NCBI GenBank assembly: GCA_964438735.1 | Contig: CAYTLW010000032.1 | Coordinates: 1-64,000 of the forward strand | Reading direction: 5' to 3' | Source of the DNA: CAYTLW01 sp964438735 | GTDB lineage: Bacteria > Myxococcota_A > UBA9042 | Length of the DNA: 64,000 nt | In this document: in pieces, positions 9,739 through 18,715 of the stretch | How positions within the stretch are numbered: position 1 is the stretch's first letter | Layout: each line of letters opens with the position of its first letter | Notes under the pieces: generated by a model | The model's database searches: none | Seen by the model: the letters and a program-made list of their open reading frames with translations, nothing else | What the model was told of the DNA's origin: nothing | Program-made: the position numbers and the translations under genes

Positions 9739-10334
9739 GCGTGCCCTCCTGTCTTCCGGTTGGGTGGATTCGTCTATCACAGGGTCCCAACGGGCGGAAG
9801 ACCGACCTCTCCGTCACGAGACTGACATCGGCCATCCCGACCTGGTTGTCTCATTTTCAGGCATTTCCACCCGTCTCGCAGTGATACAATCCGAGATGCA
9901 GGGTGACTCAAAGATCATGCATGCGACACCATGGGGGGTCGAGGCGACACGCCTTGTCGTAGCGCAACAACCGGACATCATAGAATATGGCGGAAAATAT
10001 CGGGCAGATGGGAATGTTGGCACGACAATTGCTGTTGATAAGTGTTGCAAGGAGCAAACGGCATTCCCATGACTTCTCTGATGACCTCACACAAAGTCCT
10101 CACACCTCACCACCGCTTGACGGTGGCCTGTCAACTCAGCCGTCTACATGTGTCACGCAATGTCTCCGATCCATCGTTGGGAAGTGGATTGTTCGACCTC
10201 TGCAAAGTGGCGCGACACAATGAGGCGGCCCATTTCCTAACCTAACCTTTGCTCGCAGAACAGGCGGCCCCGCGGTGTACATCGCGGGGCCGCCAGCTCA
10301 TTCAAGGGCGTTCAAACGGGGCCGGAGCACCCCA
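9739..10334. other. Gene-free stretch, relatively AT-rich
   Basis: About 600 bases without a convincing gene. The part from about 9830 to 10250 has clearly lower GC than its neighbours and contains only short open frames with no family features. It holds a small hairpin (CCACCG 10110-10115, CGGTGG 10121-10126) and, near its end, the strong stem at 10263-10294. It includes the upstream region of the acyl-CoA dehydrogenase gene. It may be a decayed insertion. Confidence 0.6.
10263..10294 (-). terminator. 12-bp perfect hairpin after the giant lipoprotein gene
   Basis: GGCGGCCCCGCG (10263-10274) pairs perfectly with CGCGGGGCCGCC (10283-10294) around an 8-base loop. It lies about 40 bases past the stop codon of the minus-strand 1624-residue gene, the normal place for a terminator. 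No T-tract follows on that strand, so it may stabilise the 3' end rather than terminate alone. Confidence 0.6.
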
Positions 10335-13300
10335 TCATTTCGTGCAGCCGGGGCCCGTGTTCACCTGCTTGGCGCCATCGAGCGCGATGGTGAACACGCC
10401 ACCGAGGTCCTGCGTGCCACCGCCAGCCACACTATCGAACTCGAACTGCCATACGGTGGCCTTGTCGGTGGCCAGCGAGGTGGACGGCGCAAAGGTCTGG
10501 CCGTAACGGACCTGTTTGCTCAAACGCAGGGAGGCGAGCTCGGCGCCCAGCGGGTGCGGGCCGACGTCGCGGCTGTCGCCCAGGACCAGAGGACAGCTCG
10601 CCGACCAGCTGCCGGTGCCGGTCTTGAAGGAGCGCGCCAGGGCGCCGTCGACATAGAGCGAGCCCTTGCCGGCGCCGTGATACTGCAAGGCGAAGTGCTG
10701 CCAGACGCCGGTCTTCCAGGCCACGTGGGCGGAGCTCGCCTGCTGCTTCAGGCCACCGAGCGCCGTGTTGTCGACCCCGCCCGGCCCCACGCCGACGTAC
10801 CAGCGTTGCGATGGCGGCATGGACTTGCAGGCTTCGGTGGAGTCGACGCCGATGAGCGCGCCCCAACCCTTCTTGGGGAATTCGGCCAGTCGGGCCCAGC
10901 CCTCCAGTGTCCAGGTGGCCGGATAGGACATGGTGTTCTTGCCGATCTGGAGCTTGCCGGCAGGCCAGCTGAGGGCCTTGCAGTCCGGCGACTTGAACGG
11001 CTTGTTGGCGGTGCACACCGTGGAGCAGGTGTTGGGCGGCGGGCCGTTGGCCGCGCCGTTATCGCACATCTCCCAACCCGCGGCCTGGCCATCGCCACAC
11101 AGAGCGGAGCCGACGAGCTCGCCGTAGCAGGCGTCGTTGGCAAAGGAACCGGCCAGCACCTTGGCCGCCACGGCGCCACCGCTGTCGTCCAGCGGCTTGC
11201 CCGACGGGTCGTCGAAGTGCCACAGCGCCCGCGTCTGGCCGTCTGGCACCGGGCGCCGCGCTGGGGTGAAGGTGTCGGTATATCGGGCGCCGGCGGAGAC
11301 GCGCACCTCGTCGATCTCGCCGATGAAGTGGTTGACCGGTTTGGGGCTCTCCCCCTTGGTCATGCAGCCGCCGCCCGAGCCGCCGGTGCCAGCGCCCAGG
11401 AAGAGCACCTCTTTGCCGATGTCGAATCCCTGCAAGTTGGTCGGCGCGCCGATCACCTTGCTGCCCTCGAGCTTGCCGTTGACGAAGAGGCGCAGGGTGC
11501 CGCCGGAGAAGAAGCCCAGGGTCGCGGCCACGTGATACCACTTGCCCGGCTTGACGAACGAGGTGCTGAACAGGGGCGGTGCGGGGAATCTGTAGACCCC
11601 GAAGTGCACCTTGCCCCCCGGCACGACCGTGATCATCAACGAGGCCAGGGCGCAGGAGCTGCCCATGATCTCGAAGGCGCCGCCGATGGTCTTGTCCGGC
11701 CGCACCCAGGCCTCGATGGTGGCCTCGCAGTCACTGCAGAAGGCGTCTGGCGCCCAGCTGCCCATGGGCCCCACCTGGATCGCGCCGCCGCCGGCGCCCG
11801 TGGCCCATGTCTTCTGCACCTGGCAGTGTTCGCAGCCGTCGCAGGCCTTGCTGCCGCCGTCATCGCAGGCCTCGAACGCGGGCGACACCTTGCCGTCGCC
11901 ACACACCGCGCCGTTGGCGGCGGCGCCGAAGCAGTCATCCTTGCCGAACTTCGCCGCGCCTTTCAGCGCGAGCGTCTGCACGCCCGGGCCGTCGTCGGTC
12001 ACCTGCGAGCCCTTGCCTTCGTCCATCTGCCACAGTCCGGCGGTCATGCGATGGGCCACCGGCCGACGCGATGGCTTGAAGGGGCGTCCGTATAGCGCCG
12101 ATCCGACGATGTGCACGCCATCGATGGCGCCCACGAACTCGTTGCCTGGCGCATCCCAGAATCGTCGACCGACGCTGACGCCGGCGGTGCCCACGTCGTG
12201 CCGCTTCTTGAACAGCTTGGCGCCATCGGCCGCCTTGCCGTTGATGTACATGCGCAGCCGATCACCGGCGATGACCGCCGCCACGTGGGACCACTTGCCC
12301 GGCGCCACCACCAGCAGCTTGCCGCCGACCTTGGACGCGACGAGTTCGGCGCCATCGGCGCCCTTGTGGCTGAAGAGGAGTTCGCCCTTGCCGGCCACGG
12401 AGAGGGTGTAGGTGGCGTGCCCGGACGGGGCCTTGAGCGCCTTGGAGACGATGGTGCGCTCGCCGCCGAGGGCGTCGGGCCGGATCCAGGCCTCGATGGT
12501 CAGGTCGTGCTCCAAGGACAACGCCCCGACCAGGCCGCCCTTGTCCGGTGATGTCGCCTCACTGCCGGCCCAGGCGCCGCTCTTCAAGACCAGGTGGTGA
12601 CGCAGCTGGCAACTCTCGCAGCCGTCGCAGACCGCCTTGTTGCCGTCGTCACAGGCCTCGCCCTTGCTGACGTAGCCATCGCCGCAGCCAGGCGTGAGGC
12701 ACTTGCCGCTGACGCAATGTTTGCCGCCGCCACAGCCGGTGGTATCGGCCACCGACTTGAAGACGCAGCCATCCTTTTCGTCGCAGGAGTCCTTGGTGCA
12801 CACGTTCTTGTCGTCGCATTGCACCTCCAGCCCCTTGCACAACCCGGCGACGCAGACCTCCTTCTTGGTGCACGCGCTCTTCAGGTCGCAAGGTGACGCG
12901 TTGAGCTTGTCGTGAATGCAGCCCTTGAGCTTCTCGCAGGTGTCGGTGGTGCACTGGTTGCCGTCATCGCAGTTGAGCTTGTCGCCGACGGTGCACTTGC
13001 TGCCGACGCAGATGTCACCCTTGGTGCACAGCGAGCCGTCAGCGTCGCAGCCCTTCTTGTCCAGCGGCGCGTGCAGGCATTTGCCGGTCTTGCTGTCGCA
13101 GCCATCGCTGGTGCAGGTGTTCTTGTCGTCGCAATCCTTCTTGGCGCCCAGGGTGCAGCTGCCGGACTTGCATTTGTCGTTGGGCGTACACAGGTCGCCA
13201 TCGAACTCGCACGGCTTGCTGTTGTTGGTGTTCTGGCAGCCGGTCTTGGCGTTGCAGTCGTCGGTCGTGCAGAGCTCGTTGTCGTCGCAGACCTTCTTCT

Positions 13301-15209
13301 TGCCGGCCACGCATTTGCCGGCGATGCACTTGTCCGCGACGGTGCAGACGGACCCGTCCGCATCGCAGGGATCGCCCTCGTGGGGCTTGCCGTCGTACAC
13401 GCACTTGCCCGCCTTCTTGTCGCAGTAGTCGAAGGTGCAGACACTTTTGTCGTTGCAGGTCAGCTTCTTGCCAGGGATGCACAGCCCGCTGGCGCAGGTG
13501 TCGCCCGTGGTGCACTTGTTGCCGTCATCGCAGGCCTTGATGTTGTCGAAAGGCTGGCAGCCCTTGGTGGGGTCGCAGTTGTCGTCGGTGCACGGGTTGT
13601 CATCGTTGCAGTCGATGGGCTTGTCGGCGGTGCAGGTGCCGGCTTTGCAGGCGTCCTTGGCGGTGCAGATGGAGTCGTCGGCGTTGCAGGATTTGCCGTC
13701 GGCCTCGGCCTTGGCGGCGCATTTGCCGGTTTTGGTGTTGCAGACGTTGGACATGCACGCCTTACCCAGGTCCGGGCATTCGACGACTGTGTTGGCGGCC
13801 ACCTTGCAGCCGTAGGGCGCCTTGGCCAGGTCGCAATACAGCGTGCCGTTGCACATATTGCCGTCTTCCATCTTCATGCAGTCGGCGTCGTCGACACACA
13901 TGCACAGGTTCTCGCCCGGTTTGCACTTGCCGATGTCACAGGTGTCGCCGTTGGTGCACGGGTTGCCATCGTCACACGCGCCCGCCTTCGGCTCGTTGGC
14001 GCAGCCGGTCTTGGTATCGCAGACATCCTTGGTGCAGGCCTCGTTGTCGTTGCAGACCAGGTTGACCTTGATGGCCAGCCCGATGCAGGCGCCCTCTCCG
14101 TCGCAGAGGTCATTGGTGGTGCAGGCGTTGCCGTCGTCGCACGCCTTCTTGGTCTGCAGCCACTTGCAACCCTCGGCGGGCGCGCAGGAGTCGTCTGTGC
14201 AGGGGTTGCCGTCGTCGCAATCCTTCTTGCTGCCGGCGCATTTCTTGTCGGCGCAGGTGTCGTCGTCGGTGCACTTGCTGTCGTCGTCGCAGGGTCCGTT
14301 ATTGGCGACGTTGGTACAGCCGCCGCTGTCGGGTTCGCAGGCGTCGTCCGTGCACACGTTGTCATCGCCGCACAGGCCATCATCGGTCTGCCCGTTGCAG
14401 TCGTTGTCGATGCCGTCGCACTTCTCGGCCACCGCCTCGGGCGCGGTGCACTTGGTGAGCCCGCTGTCGACGCATTTTCGGCTGCCGGGGCAGGTGCCCA
14501 GGTCGGTCTTGACGGTGCAGTCGTTGAAGAGCTGCAGCGCCTTGGAACGTGGGCTGCAGGTGCAGGTTCCGGGTTTTTCGTCCGTTCCCTGGAGCACGCA
14601 GGCCTTGCGTTTGCCGCCCTCGACCGTCTTGGCGTCGACGCAGGCATAGTCCTGGGGGCAGTCGCCGGAGCTCGTGCAGCTGGGCGCGCAGAAGCCGCCG
14701 AGTTGCGGCCCGTAGTGGATGCAGGCCGACCCCTGGGCGCCGACGCCTTTTTCGCAGGCTTCTGAGGCCAGACAGGGGGAACAGATGAAGCCCCAGCGAG
14801 GGATGCACACCGACACCGTGTCGCCGCCGGGCGACGCCACCTGGTCGCATTTGTAGCCTTCGCTGCAGTCCGATACACAGCCGATGGCGCAGCGTTTGCC
14901 GTCCGGCGTATCCATGCAGAAGACGTTGTCGCAGTCGTCATTATCCACACAGGCGCAGCCTTCACCGCCCGGGCAGTCGAGCGCGATATCCGGCGTACCC
15001 GTGTCCTCTTCGACGAGGTCGACCACCGGCTCGACGTCGTCGGCGCCAGCGTCGAGTTCGCCCACATCCTCGACCGTCTGTGCGTCGTTGCCGGCGGCCG
15101 CTTCATCGGCGCAACCGGGAAGCATGAGCCAAGCCAGGGCGAGCAGGCCGACGAGCGGACCTGGAAGTCGAGCCTGCTCTCTGAACGGACCGACCGGATT
15201 GCGGCGCAT
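10335..15209 (-). CDS. Giant Cys-rich, LamG-domain surface lipoprotein
   Basis: A 1624-residue lipoprotein (lipobox LMLPGC, C33) followed by an acidic linker to about residue 75. Residues about 80-250 hold Cys-rich modules; near 260 is a MopE-like motif CDGIDNDCNGQTDDG. Up to about residue 830 there is a long run of modules of the type CDDGNxCTxDxC/GxC, each about 40-45 residues, all likely disulfide-bonded. Three DUF4215-like modules (starting CGDG, near 840, 1100 and 1370) each precede a LamG/concanavalin-like domain (about 875-1090, 1135-1365, 1400-1610) with motifs such as TIEAWIRPD, GKWYHVAATL and LWHFDDPSG. LamG-like folds bind glycans or proteins, so a surface adhesin is likely. An AAGGA site precedes the ATG. 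Codon use is uniform, with no sign of truncation. Confidence 0.88.
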   Translation of the reverse strand: MRRNPVGPFREQARLPGPLVGLLALAWLMLPGCADEAAAGNDAQTVEDVGELDAGADDVEPVVDLVEEDTGTPDIALDCPGGEGCACVDNDDCDNVFCMDTPDGKRCAIGCVSDCSEGYKCDQVASPGGDTVSVCIPRWGFICSPCLASEACEKGVGAQGSACIHYGPQLGGFCAPSCTSSGDCPQDYACVDAKTVEGGKRKACVLQGTDEKPGTCTCSPRSKALQLFNDCTVKTDLGTCPGSRKCVDSGLTKCTAPEAVAEKCDGIDNDCNGQTDDGLCGDDNVCTDDACEPDSGGCTNVANNGPCDDDSKCTDDDTCADKKCAGSKKDCDDGNPCTDDSCAPAEGCKWLQTKKACDDGNACTTNDLCDGEGACIGLAIKVNLVCNDNEACTKDVCDTKTGCANEPKAGACDDGNPCTNGDTCDIGKCKPGENLCMCVDDADCMKMEDGNMCNGTLYCDLAKAPYGCKVAANTVVECPDLGKACMSNVCNTKTGKCAAKAEADGKSCNADDSICTAKDACKAGTCTADKPIDCNDDNPCTDDNCDPTKGCQPFDNIKACDDGNKCTTGDTCASGLCIPGKKLTCNDKSVCTFDYCDKKAGKCVYDGKPHEGDPCDADGSVCTVADKCIAGKCVAGKKKVCDDNELCTTDDCNAKTGCQNTNNSKPCEFDGDLCTPNDKCKSGSCTLGAKKDCDDKNTCTSDGCDSKTGKCLHAPLDKKGCDADGSLCTKGDICVGSKCTVGDKLNCDDGNQCTTDTCEKLKGCIHDKLNASPCDLKSACTKKEVCVAGLCKGLEVQCDDKNVCTKDSCDEKDGCVFKSVADTTGCGGGKHCVSGKCLTPGCGDGYVSKGEACDDGNKAVCDGCESCQLRHHLVLKSGAWAGSEATSPDKGGLVGALSLEHDLTIEAWIRPDALGGERTIVSKALKAPSGHATYTLSVAGKGELLFSHKGADGAELVASKVGGKLLVVAPGKWSHVAAVIAGDRLRMYINGKAADGAKLFKKRHDVGTAGVSVGRRFWDAPGNEFVGAIDGVHIVGSALYGRPFKPSRRPVAHRMTAGLWQMDEGKGSQVTDDGPGVQTLALKGAAKFGKDDCFGAAANGAVCGDGKVSPAFEACDDGGSKACDGCEHCQVQKTWATGAGGGAIQVGPMGSWAPDAFCSDCEATIEAWVRPDKTIGGAFEIMGSSCALASLMITVVPGGKVHFGVYRFPAPPLFSTSFVKPGKWYHVAATLGFFSGGTLRLFVNGKLEGSKVIGAPTNLQGFDIGKEVLFLGAGTGGSGGGCMTKGESPKPVNHFIGEIDEVRVSAGARYTDTFTPARRPVPDGQTRALWHFDDPSGKPLDDSGGAVAAKVLAGSFANDACYGELVGSALCGDGQAAGWEMCDNGAANGPPPNTCSTVCTANKPFKSPDCKALSWPAGKLQIGKNTMSYPATWTLEGWARLAEFPKKGWGALIGVDSTEACKSMPPSQRWYVGVGPGGVDNTALGGLKQQASSAHVAWKTGVWQHFALQYHGAGKGSLYVDGALARSFKTGTGSWSASCPLVLGDSRDVGPHPLGAELASLRLSKQVRYGQTFAPSTSLATDKATVWQFEFDSVAGGGTQDLGGVFTIALDGAKQVNTGPGCTK

Positions 15210-15320
15210 GAGCGTCCTTCGTGAGCGGCGAGCGCGCCCCGAAATCGGTCGAGGAGACCGTCGCCTGCAATGGGGCTCAGTGTAGAAAGCGCCGGAGGTC
15301 AGTCAAGTTGAGAGCGGCCT

Positions 15321-17033
15321 TCAGCCGTCTGTCTTGTCACCCTGGTCGTCGGGCTCGGCGAAGGGATCGGGGCCGTTCAGATCCTCGGGTCGAATCACGG
15401 GCACGGCCAGTGGGGTCGGCGAATCGATGTTGAAGGAATCGCCTGCGGCCTTGTAGCGAGAGGTTTTTGCGTGCAGCGCGCGCTCGACCTGTATGGCGGC
15501 GCCGGCCTCGCCTTCCACTTCGGCCGATTCGCTGCTGACGACGCCCTTGTTGCTGACCACAACCGCGGCCATGGGTGCCATGGGCGTCACGTCGGTGGCC
15601 GGGTTGTAGTCGGGCTTGACCTGTCGCTGCCGGTCGGTCTCGGCGCCGACGTCGATACGCACCGCCGGAATCGGCGTTGGCGCGGTCGGATCCCAGGCGC
15701 GAACAACGGCCGGGTCGTCGACCTGCACCGAGGCCTTGGGTTCCGCGAAGGGTGACTCGGCTGCCGGAGGTGTCGAGGTCCTGCCTGCGGCCGGCGGCGT
15801 CGTGCCTCCGAGTCGCTGCGGCTTCAAGGGTTGCGATGGCGTGGTCACCAGCGCGTGCGGCACCTCGCTGCGCTGCGCTCCGATAGCGGGCCCTTTGTCC
15901 GCAACCGGGGTGCCCGGCGGGTCAGGCAGCTCGGCGCGACCATCTGGCGGCGCTGGGATGTCGTCGCGGGTCTCAGCGGCAGAGATGTCTGCCACGCCTG
16001 CTGGCGGCGGCGGGATCACGTGGTCGGGTTGCACATCGGGCAGCGTCGCCGGTGAGCCGTCCATCGGCGTGGGCTCAGACGCGAAGCCGTCATCGTTCAG
16101 CGCGCTCGGGTCGCCAGCGATCACGGCCTTGGCCAGGTCGCCCACCTCGTAGGCGGGCATGGTCTCCTGGTCCCAGTAGCCGTCGCCGTCAGCGGCGTCG
16201 AAACCGGGGCTGGTATCGTCAGCGTCTTCGAGTCCGGACTCGTCGGTGACCTCGTCGCCTGCGCCCGCCGCGTTGATCTGCAGCATGACGATGGTGACGT
16301 TGTCTTTGCCGCCGGCCTTGAGTGCCCGCTCGATGAGCCGCGTCACCGCGCCTTCCATGCCGTTGTCGGCCGAGATCATCTCGGCCTCGATGTCTTCGTC
16401 CTCGACCAGGTCGGTGAGGCCATCGGTGCACAGCAGGTATCGGTCTCCGACGCGATAGTCGATCACATGAACTTCGGGTTGTACCGCCTCGCGCAGGCCG
16501 ACTGCCCGAACGATGACGTTCTTGCCCTTGAAGTTCTTGATCTCCTCCTTGGTCATCGGGCGGGTGCGGAGGTAGTGATTGAGCAGGCTGTGATCTTCGG
16601 TCACAGGCGAGATCTTGCCGTCCCGCAGGCGGTAGATTCGGCTATCACCAACGTGCACTGCGCCCAGCTGCGTCTCGCCCGCCAGCATGGCGACGATGGT
16701 CGTACCCATGCCCCGATTCTTGGTGTCCTGCTGGGCCGAGTTGAAGACTTCGCGATTGGCCAGGCGCACGGCGCAGTCGAGAATGCGCGTCTCCAGCGTG
16801 GTCGCGGTCGGCGAGTTGAACGGCCAGCGGAAGTTGGACTCGTGGATCGTCTTGGCGACGAACTCGCCCATGGACTCGACGGTGATGCTGCTGGCGATTT
16901 CGCCGGACGCGTGGCCGCCCATGCCATCGCAGACCACGTACAGGCCCGCGTCGGCGGCAATATGATAAGCGTCTTCGTTGTTATTGCGTTCGAGCCCTAC
17001 ATCAGTGACGCCGTAGGAGGTGATGTGGAACAT
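15321..17033 (-). CDS. PP2C-family Ser/Thr phosphatase with long disordered tail
   Basis: A 570-residue protein. Residues 1-255 are a PP2C/Stp1-type metal-dependent phosphatase: TDVGLERNNNEDA, VVCDGMGGHASGE (metal Asp-Gly), MGTTIVA, VHVGDSRIYR, TEDHSLLN, LLCTDGLTD and GGKDNVTIV are all present. It should remove phosphate from Ser/Thr targets of Hanks-type kinases. The remaining ~315 residues are Pro/Ala/Asp-rich with no membrane segment and no recognised domain, and are probably disordered. The ATG at 17033 is preferred because MFHITSYGVTDVG fits the family N-terminus; the open frame extends upstream. No partner kinase gene lies in the window. Confidence 0.9.
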   Translation of the reverse strand: MFHITSYGVTDVGLERNNNEDAYHIAADAGLYVVCDGMGGHASGEIASSITVESMGEFVAKTIHESNFRWPFNSPTATTLETRILDCAVRLANREVFNSAQQDTKNRGMGTTIVAMLAGETQLGAVHVGDSRIYRLRDGKISPVTEDHSLLNHYLRTRPMTKEEIKNFKGKNVIVRAVGLREAVQPEVHVIDYRVGDRYLLCTDGLTDLVEDEDIEAEMISADNGMEGAVTRLIERALKAGGKDNVTIVMLQINAAGAGDEVTDESGLEDADDTSPGFDAADGDGYWDQETMPAYEVGDLAKAVIAGDPSALNDDGFASEPTPMDGSPATLPDVQPDHVIPPPPAGVADISAAETRDDIPAPPDGRAELPDPPGTPVADKGPAIGAQRSEVPHALVTTPSQPLKPQRLGGTTPPAAGRTSTPPAAESPFAEPKASVQVDDPAVVRAWDPTAPTPIPAVRIDVGAETDRQRQVKPDYNPATDVTPMAPMAAVVVSNKGVVSSESAEVEGEAGAAIQVERALHAKTSRYKAAGDSFNIDSPTPLAVPVIRPEDLNGPDPFAEPDDQGDKTDG

Positions 17034-17174
17034 GACCGGGCGATTCCTGGCTGCTTCGAAAGTGCGGCCCGATTGCCGATCACCACGTCTGCCCATGGCG
17101 ATTCGAGGGCTGATCTGCACTAGCAGGCAGGGCACATGCAGTCAAGCAGAGGCGGGCCGAAAAAACGCGCTTGT

Positions 17175-18077
17175 TTACGCCCCCGGGAGCAACCCGAGCG
17201 CGCCAAGGTCGCCGCGTAGGCGCGTACGAGTGGCGTCCGATGCAGTCAGCAACGGCAGTCGGGTCACCGGCGACATCAATCCGAGCAGGTGCATGGCCAT
17301 TTTGGCCGGCTGCGGATTGGCTTCACAAAAGAGCGTGTCGATCAGCGCCCTCAAAGCGACCTGTCCGCGACCCGCGGCGTCTGTCCTGCCAGCCCGGAAG
17401 TCGCGATATAGCGCCGCGGTCAGGGCCGGCGCGCAGTTGGAAACCACCGAGATCACTCCGCGTCCGCCGACTGAGTACATGGGCACGCAGAGCCCGTCAT
17501 CGCCGCTGAGCACGGCGAATTCGCCGCCGGTGAGGTCGATGATTTCCTGCACCTGGCCCAGGGATCCCGACGCTTCCTTCACCGCCACCGCGTTTGGATG
17601 GGACGCCAGCTCGGCGATCGTCGCAGGCAGCATGTTGCACGCCGTGCGGCCGGGTACGTTGTAGAGCACCACCGGCACATCGACCGCGTCCATCACCGCG
17701 CGAAAATGGGCCACCAGACCCTGTTGCAGCGGCTTGTTGTAATAGGGCACCACGACCAGGGCGCCGTCGACGCCGAGATCGCGCGCCTTCTGCGTCGTGA
17801 CGATGGACTTGCGGGTGTCGTTGCTGCCCGTGCCGGCGATGACCGGCACGCGACCGCCGCTGGCGCGCACCACCGTGCTGACCACCAGCTGCCACTCGTC
17901 ATCGTCGAGTGTCGCGGCTTCACCGGTGGTGCCGCAGGCGACCAGCCCGTCGATGCCGCCGGCGATCTGCTGTTCCACGAGCGCTTCGAGCGCGCTCACG
18001 TCCACCGATCGCGCGTCGTTGTCGGTCATGGGTGTGACCAGCGCTGTGTAGGTGCCTTCAAATAGAAACTTGGCCAT
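17175..18077 (-). CDS. dapA: 4-hydroxy-tetrahydrodipicolinate synthase
   Basis: A 300-residue DapA that condenses pyruvate with aspartate semialdehyde, the first committed step to lysine and diaminopimelate. Key residues are visible: GTTGEA (T50/T51), PYYNKP (111-116), Y139 in LYNVPGRT with R144, and the Schiff-base lysine K167 in AVKEASG. The length is normal. The ATG at 18077 has GAGG about 8 bases upstream. Its start lies 8 bases after the stop of the small helical-repeat gene, so it is probably co-transcribed with the M16 peptidase genes upstream. Confidence 0.96.
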   Translation of the reverse strand: MAKFLFEGTYTALVTPMTDNDARSVDVSALEALVEQQIAGGIDGLVACGTTGEAATLDDDEWQLVVSTVVRASGGRVPVIAGTGSNDTRKSIVTTQKARDLGVDGALVVVPYYNKPLQQGLVAHFRAVMDAVDVPVVLYNVPGRTACNMLPATIAELASHPNAVAVKEASGSLGQVQEIIDLTGGEFAVLSGDDGLCVPMYSVGGRGVISVVSNCAPALTAALYRDFRAGRTDAAGRGQVALRALIDTLFCEANPQPAKMAMHLLGLMSPVTRLPLLTASDATRTRLRGDLGALGLLPGA

Positions 18078-18085
18078 CGATCGCC

Positions 18086-18715
18086 TCACTTGCTCGGAGC
18101 CCGAGGTCGGGCCGGGGCGCCGCCAGTCTTGCGTGATCTCGCGGCGGCGCGATGTTTTTTGATGGAACGGGCAATAGTTTCAAGCACAAACGCCTCACGT
18201 TCCAGCCGCTGTCGTTGCACGAGCAGGCCGGTCGCGCGGGGGTGCGAGACACTGCCCAGTGCATGGGCCACGCCGTCGCGCAGGTGCGCATCTCGGTGCT
18301 GCAACAGCCGCCTGGCGTCCTTCAAGGCGGTCGCGCCCTGGCCGACGATCAGGGCGACGCAGGCGATGCGGCGAATGCGGGTCGGACGCTGACTGTCGGC
18401 GCTGACGGCGCGCAACAGCTTGCCGCTGGCCGATCCGGGGAAGTGCACCAGCAGGGCCAGGGCGCGCGCCACCGCTCGGCCGTTTCCCGGGCGGGCGGCT
18501 TCCTGGCGAAGGATCGAGGCCACGTCGGGTCCGATGGCTCGCAGGCGCTCCACGGTGATCCTGGGATGATGCGCCTGAAGCAGCGCCTGGACCGCCTGGA
18601 CCTGCTTGTTGTGCGATGGAGCCGCGTAGCTCGGCGTCGACGACAACAATGCCGCGGCGACAGCCGCCGCGACGGTCGATCGCGCAGCCGCACTCCATCC
18701 AACCTGCGCGTTCAT
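18086..18715 (-). CDS. Secreted HEAT-like helical repeat protein
   Basis: A 209-residue protein with a signal peptide (TVAAAVAAALLSS, cleavage near SYAA) and then a series of amphipathic helices with Arg/Ala/Leu pattern, such as RRIACVALIVGQGATALKDARRLL and HLRDGVAHALGS, which resemble HEAT/PBS-lyase repeats. The C-terminus is basic. No catalytic motif is visible. Its ATG overlaps the stop of the M16/helical-repeat gene by four bases (18712-18715), which implies co-translation and a partner role for that peptidase-like protein. Function is unknown. Confidence 0.75.
   Translation of the reverse strand: MNAQVGWSAAARSTVAAAVAAALLSSTPSYAAPSHNKQVQAVQALLQAHHPRITVERLRAIGPDVASILRQEAARPGNGRAVARALALLVHFPGSASGKLLRAVSADSQRPTRIRRIACVALIVGQGATALKDARRLLQHRDAHLRDGVAHALGSVSHPRATGLLVQRQRLEREAFVLETIARSIKKHRAAARSRKTGGAPARPRAPSK

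Noticed and set aside
10275..14765. Long open frames on the plus strand opposite the giant Cys-rich lipoprotein gene
   Set aside because: They are antisense shadows of a high-GC, repetitive gene; their translations are low-complexity and match no family, while the minus frame has consistent Cys modules and a lipoprotein signal.
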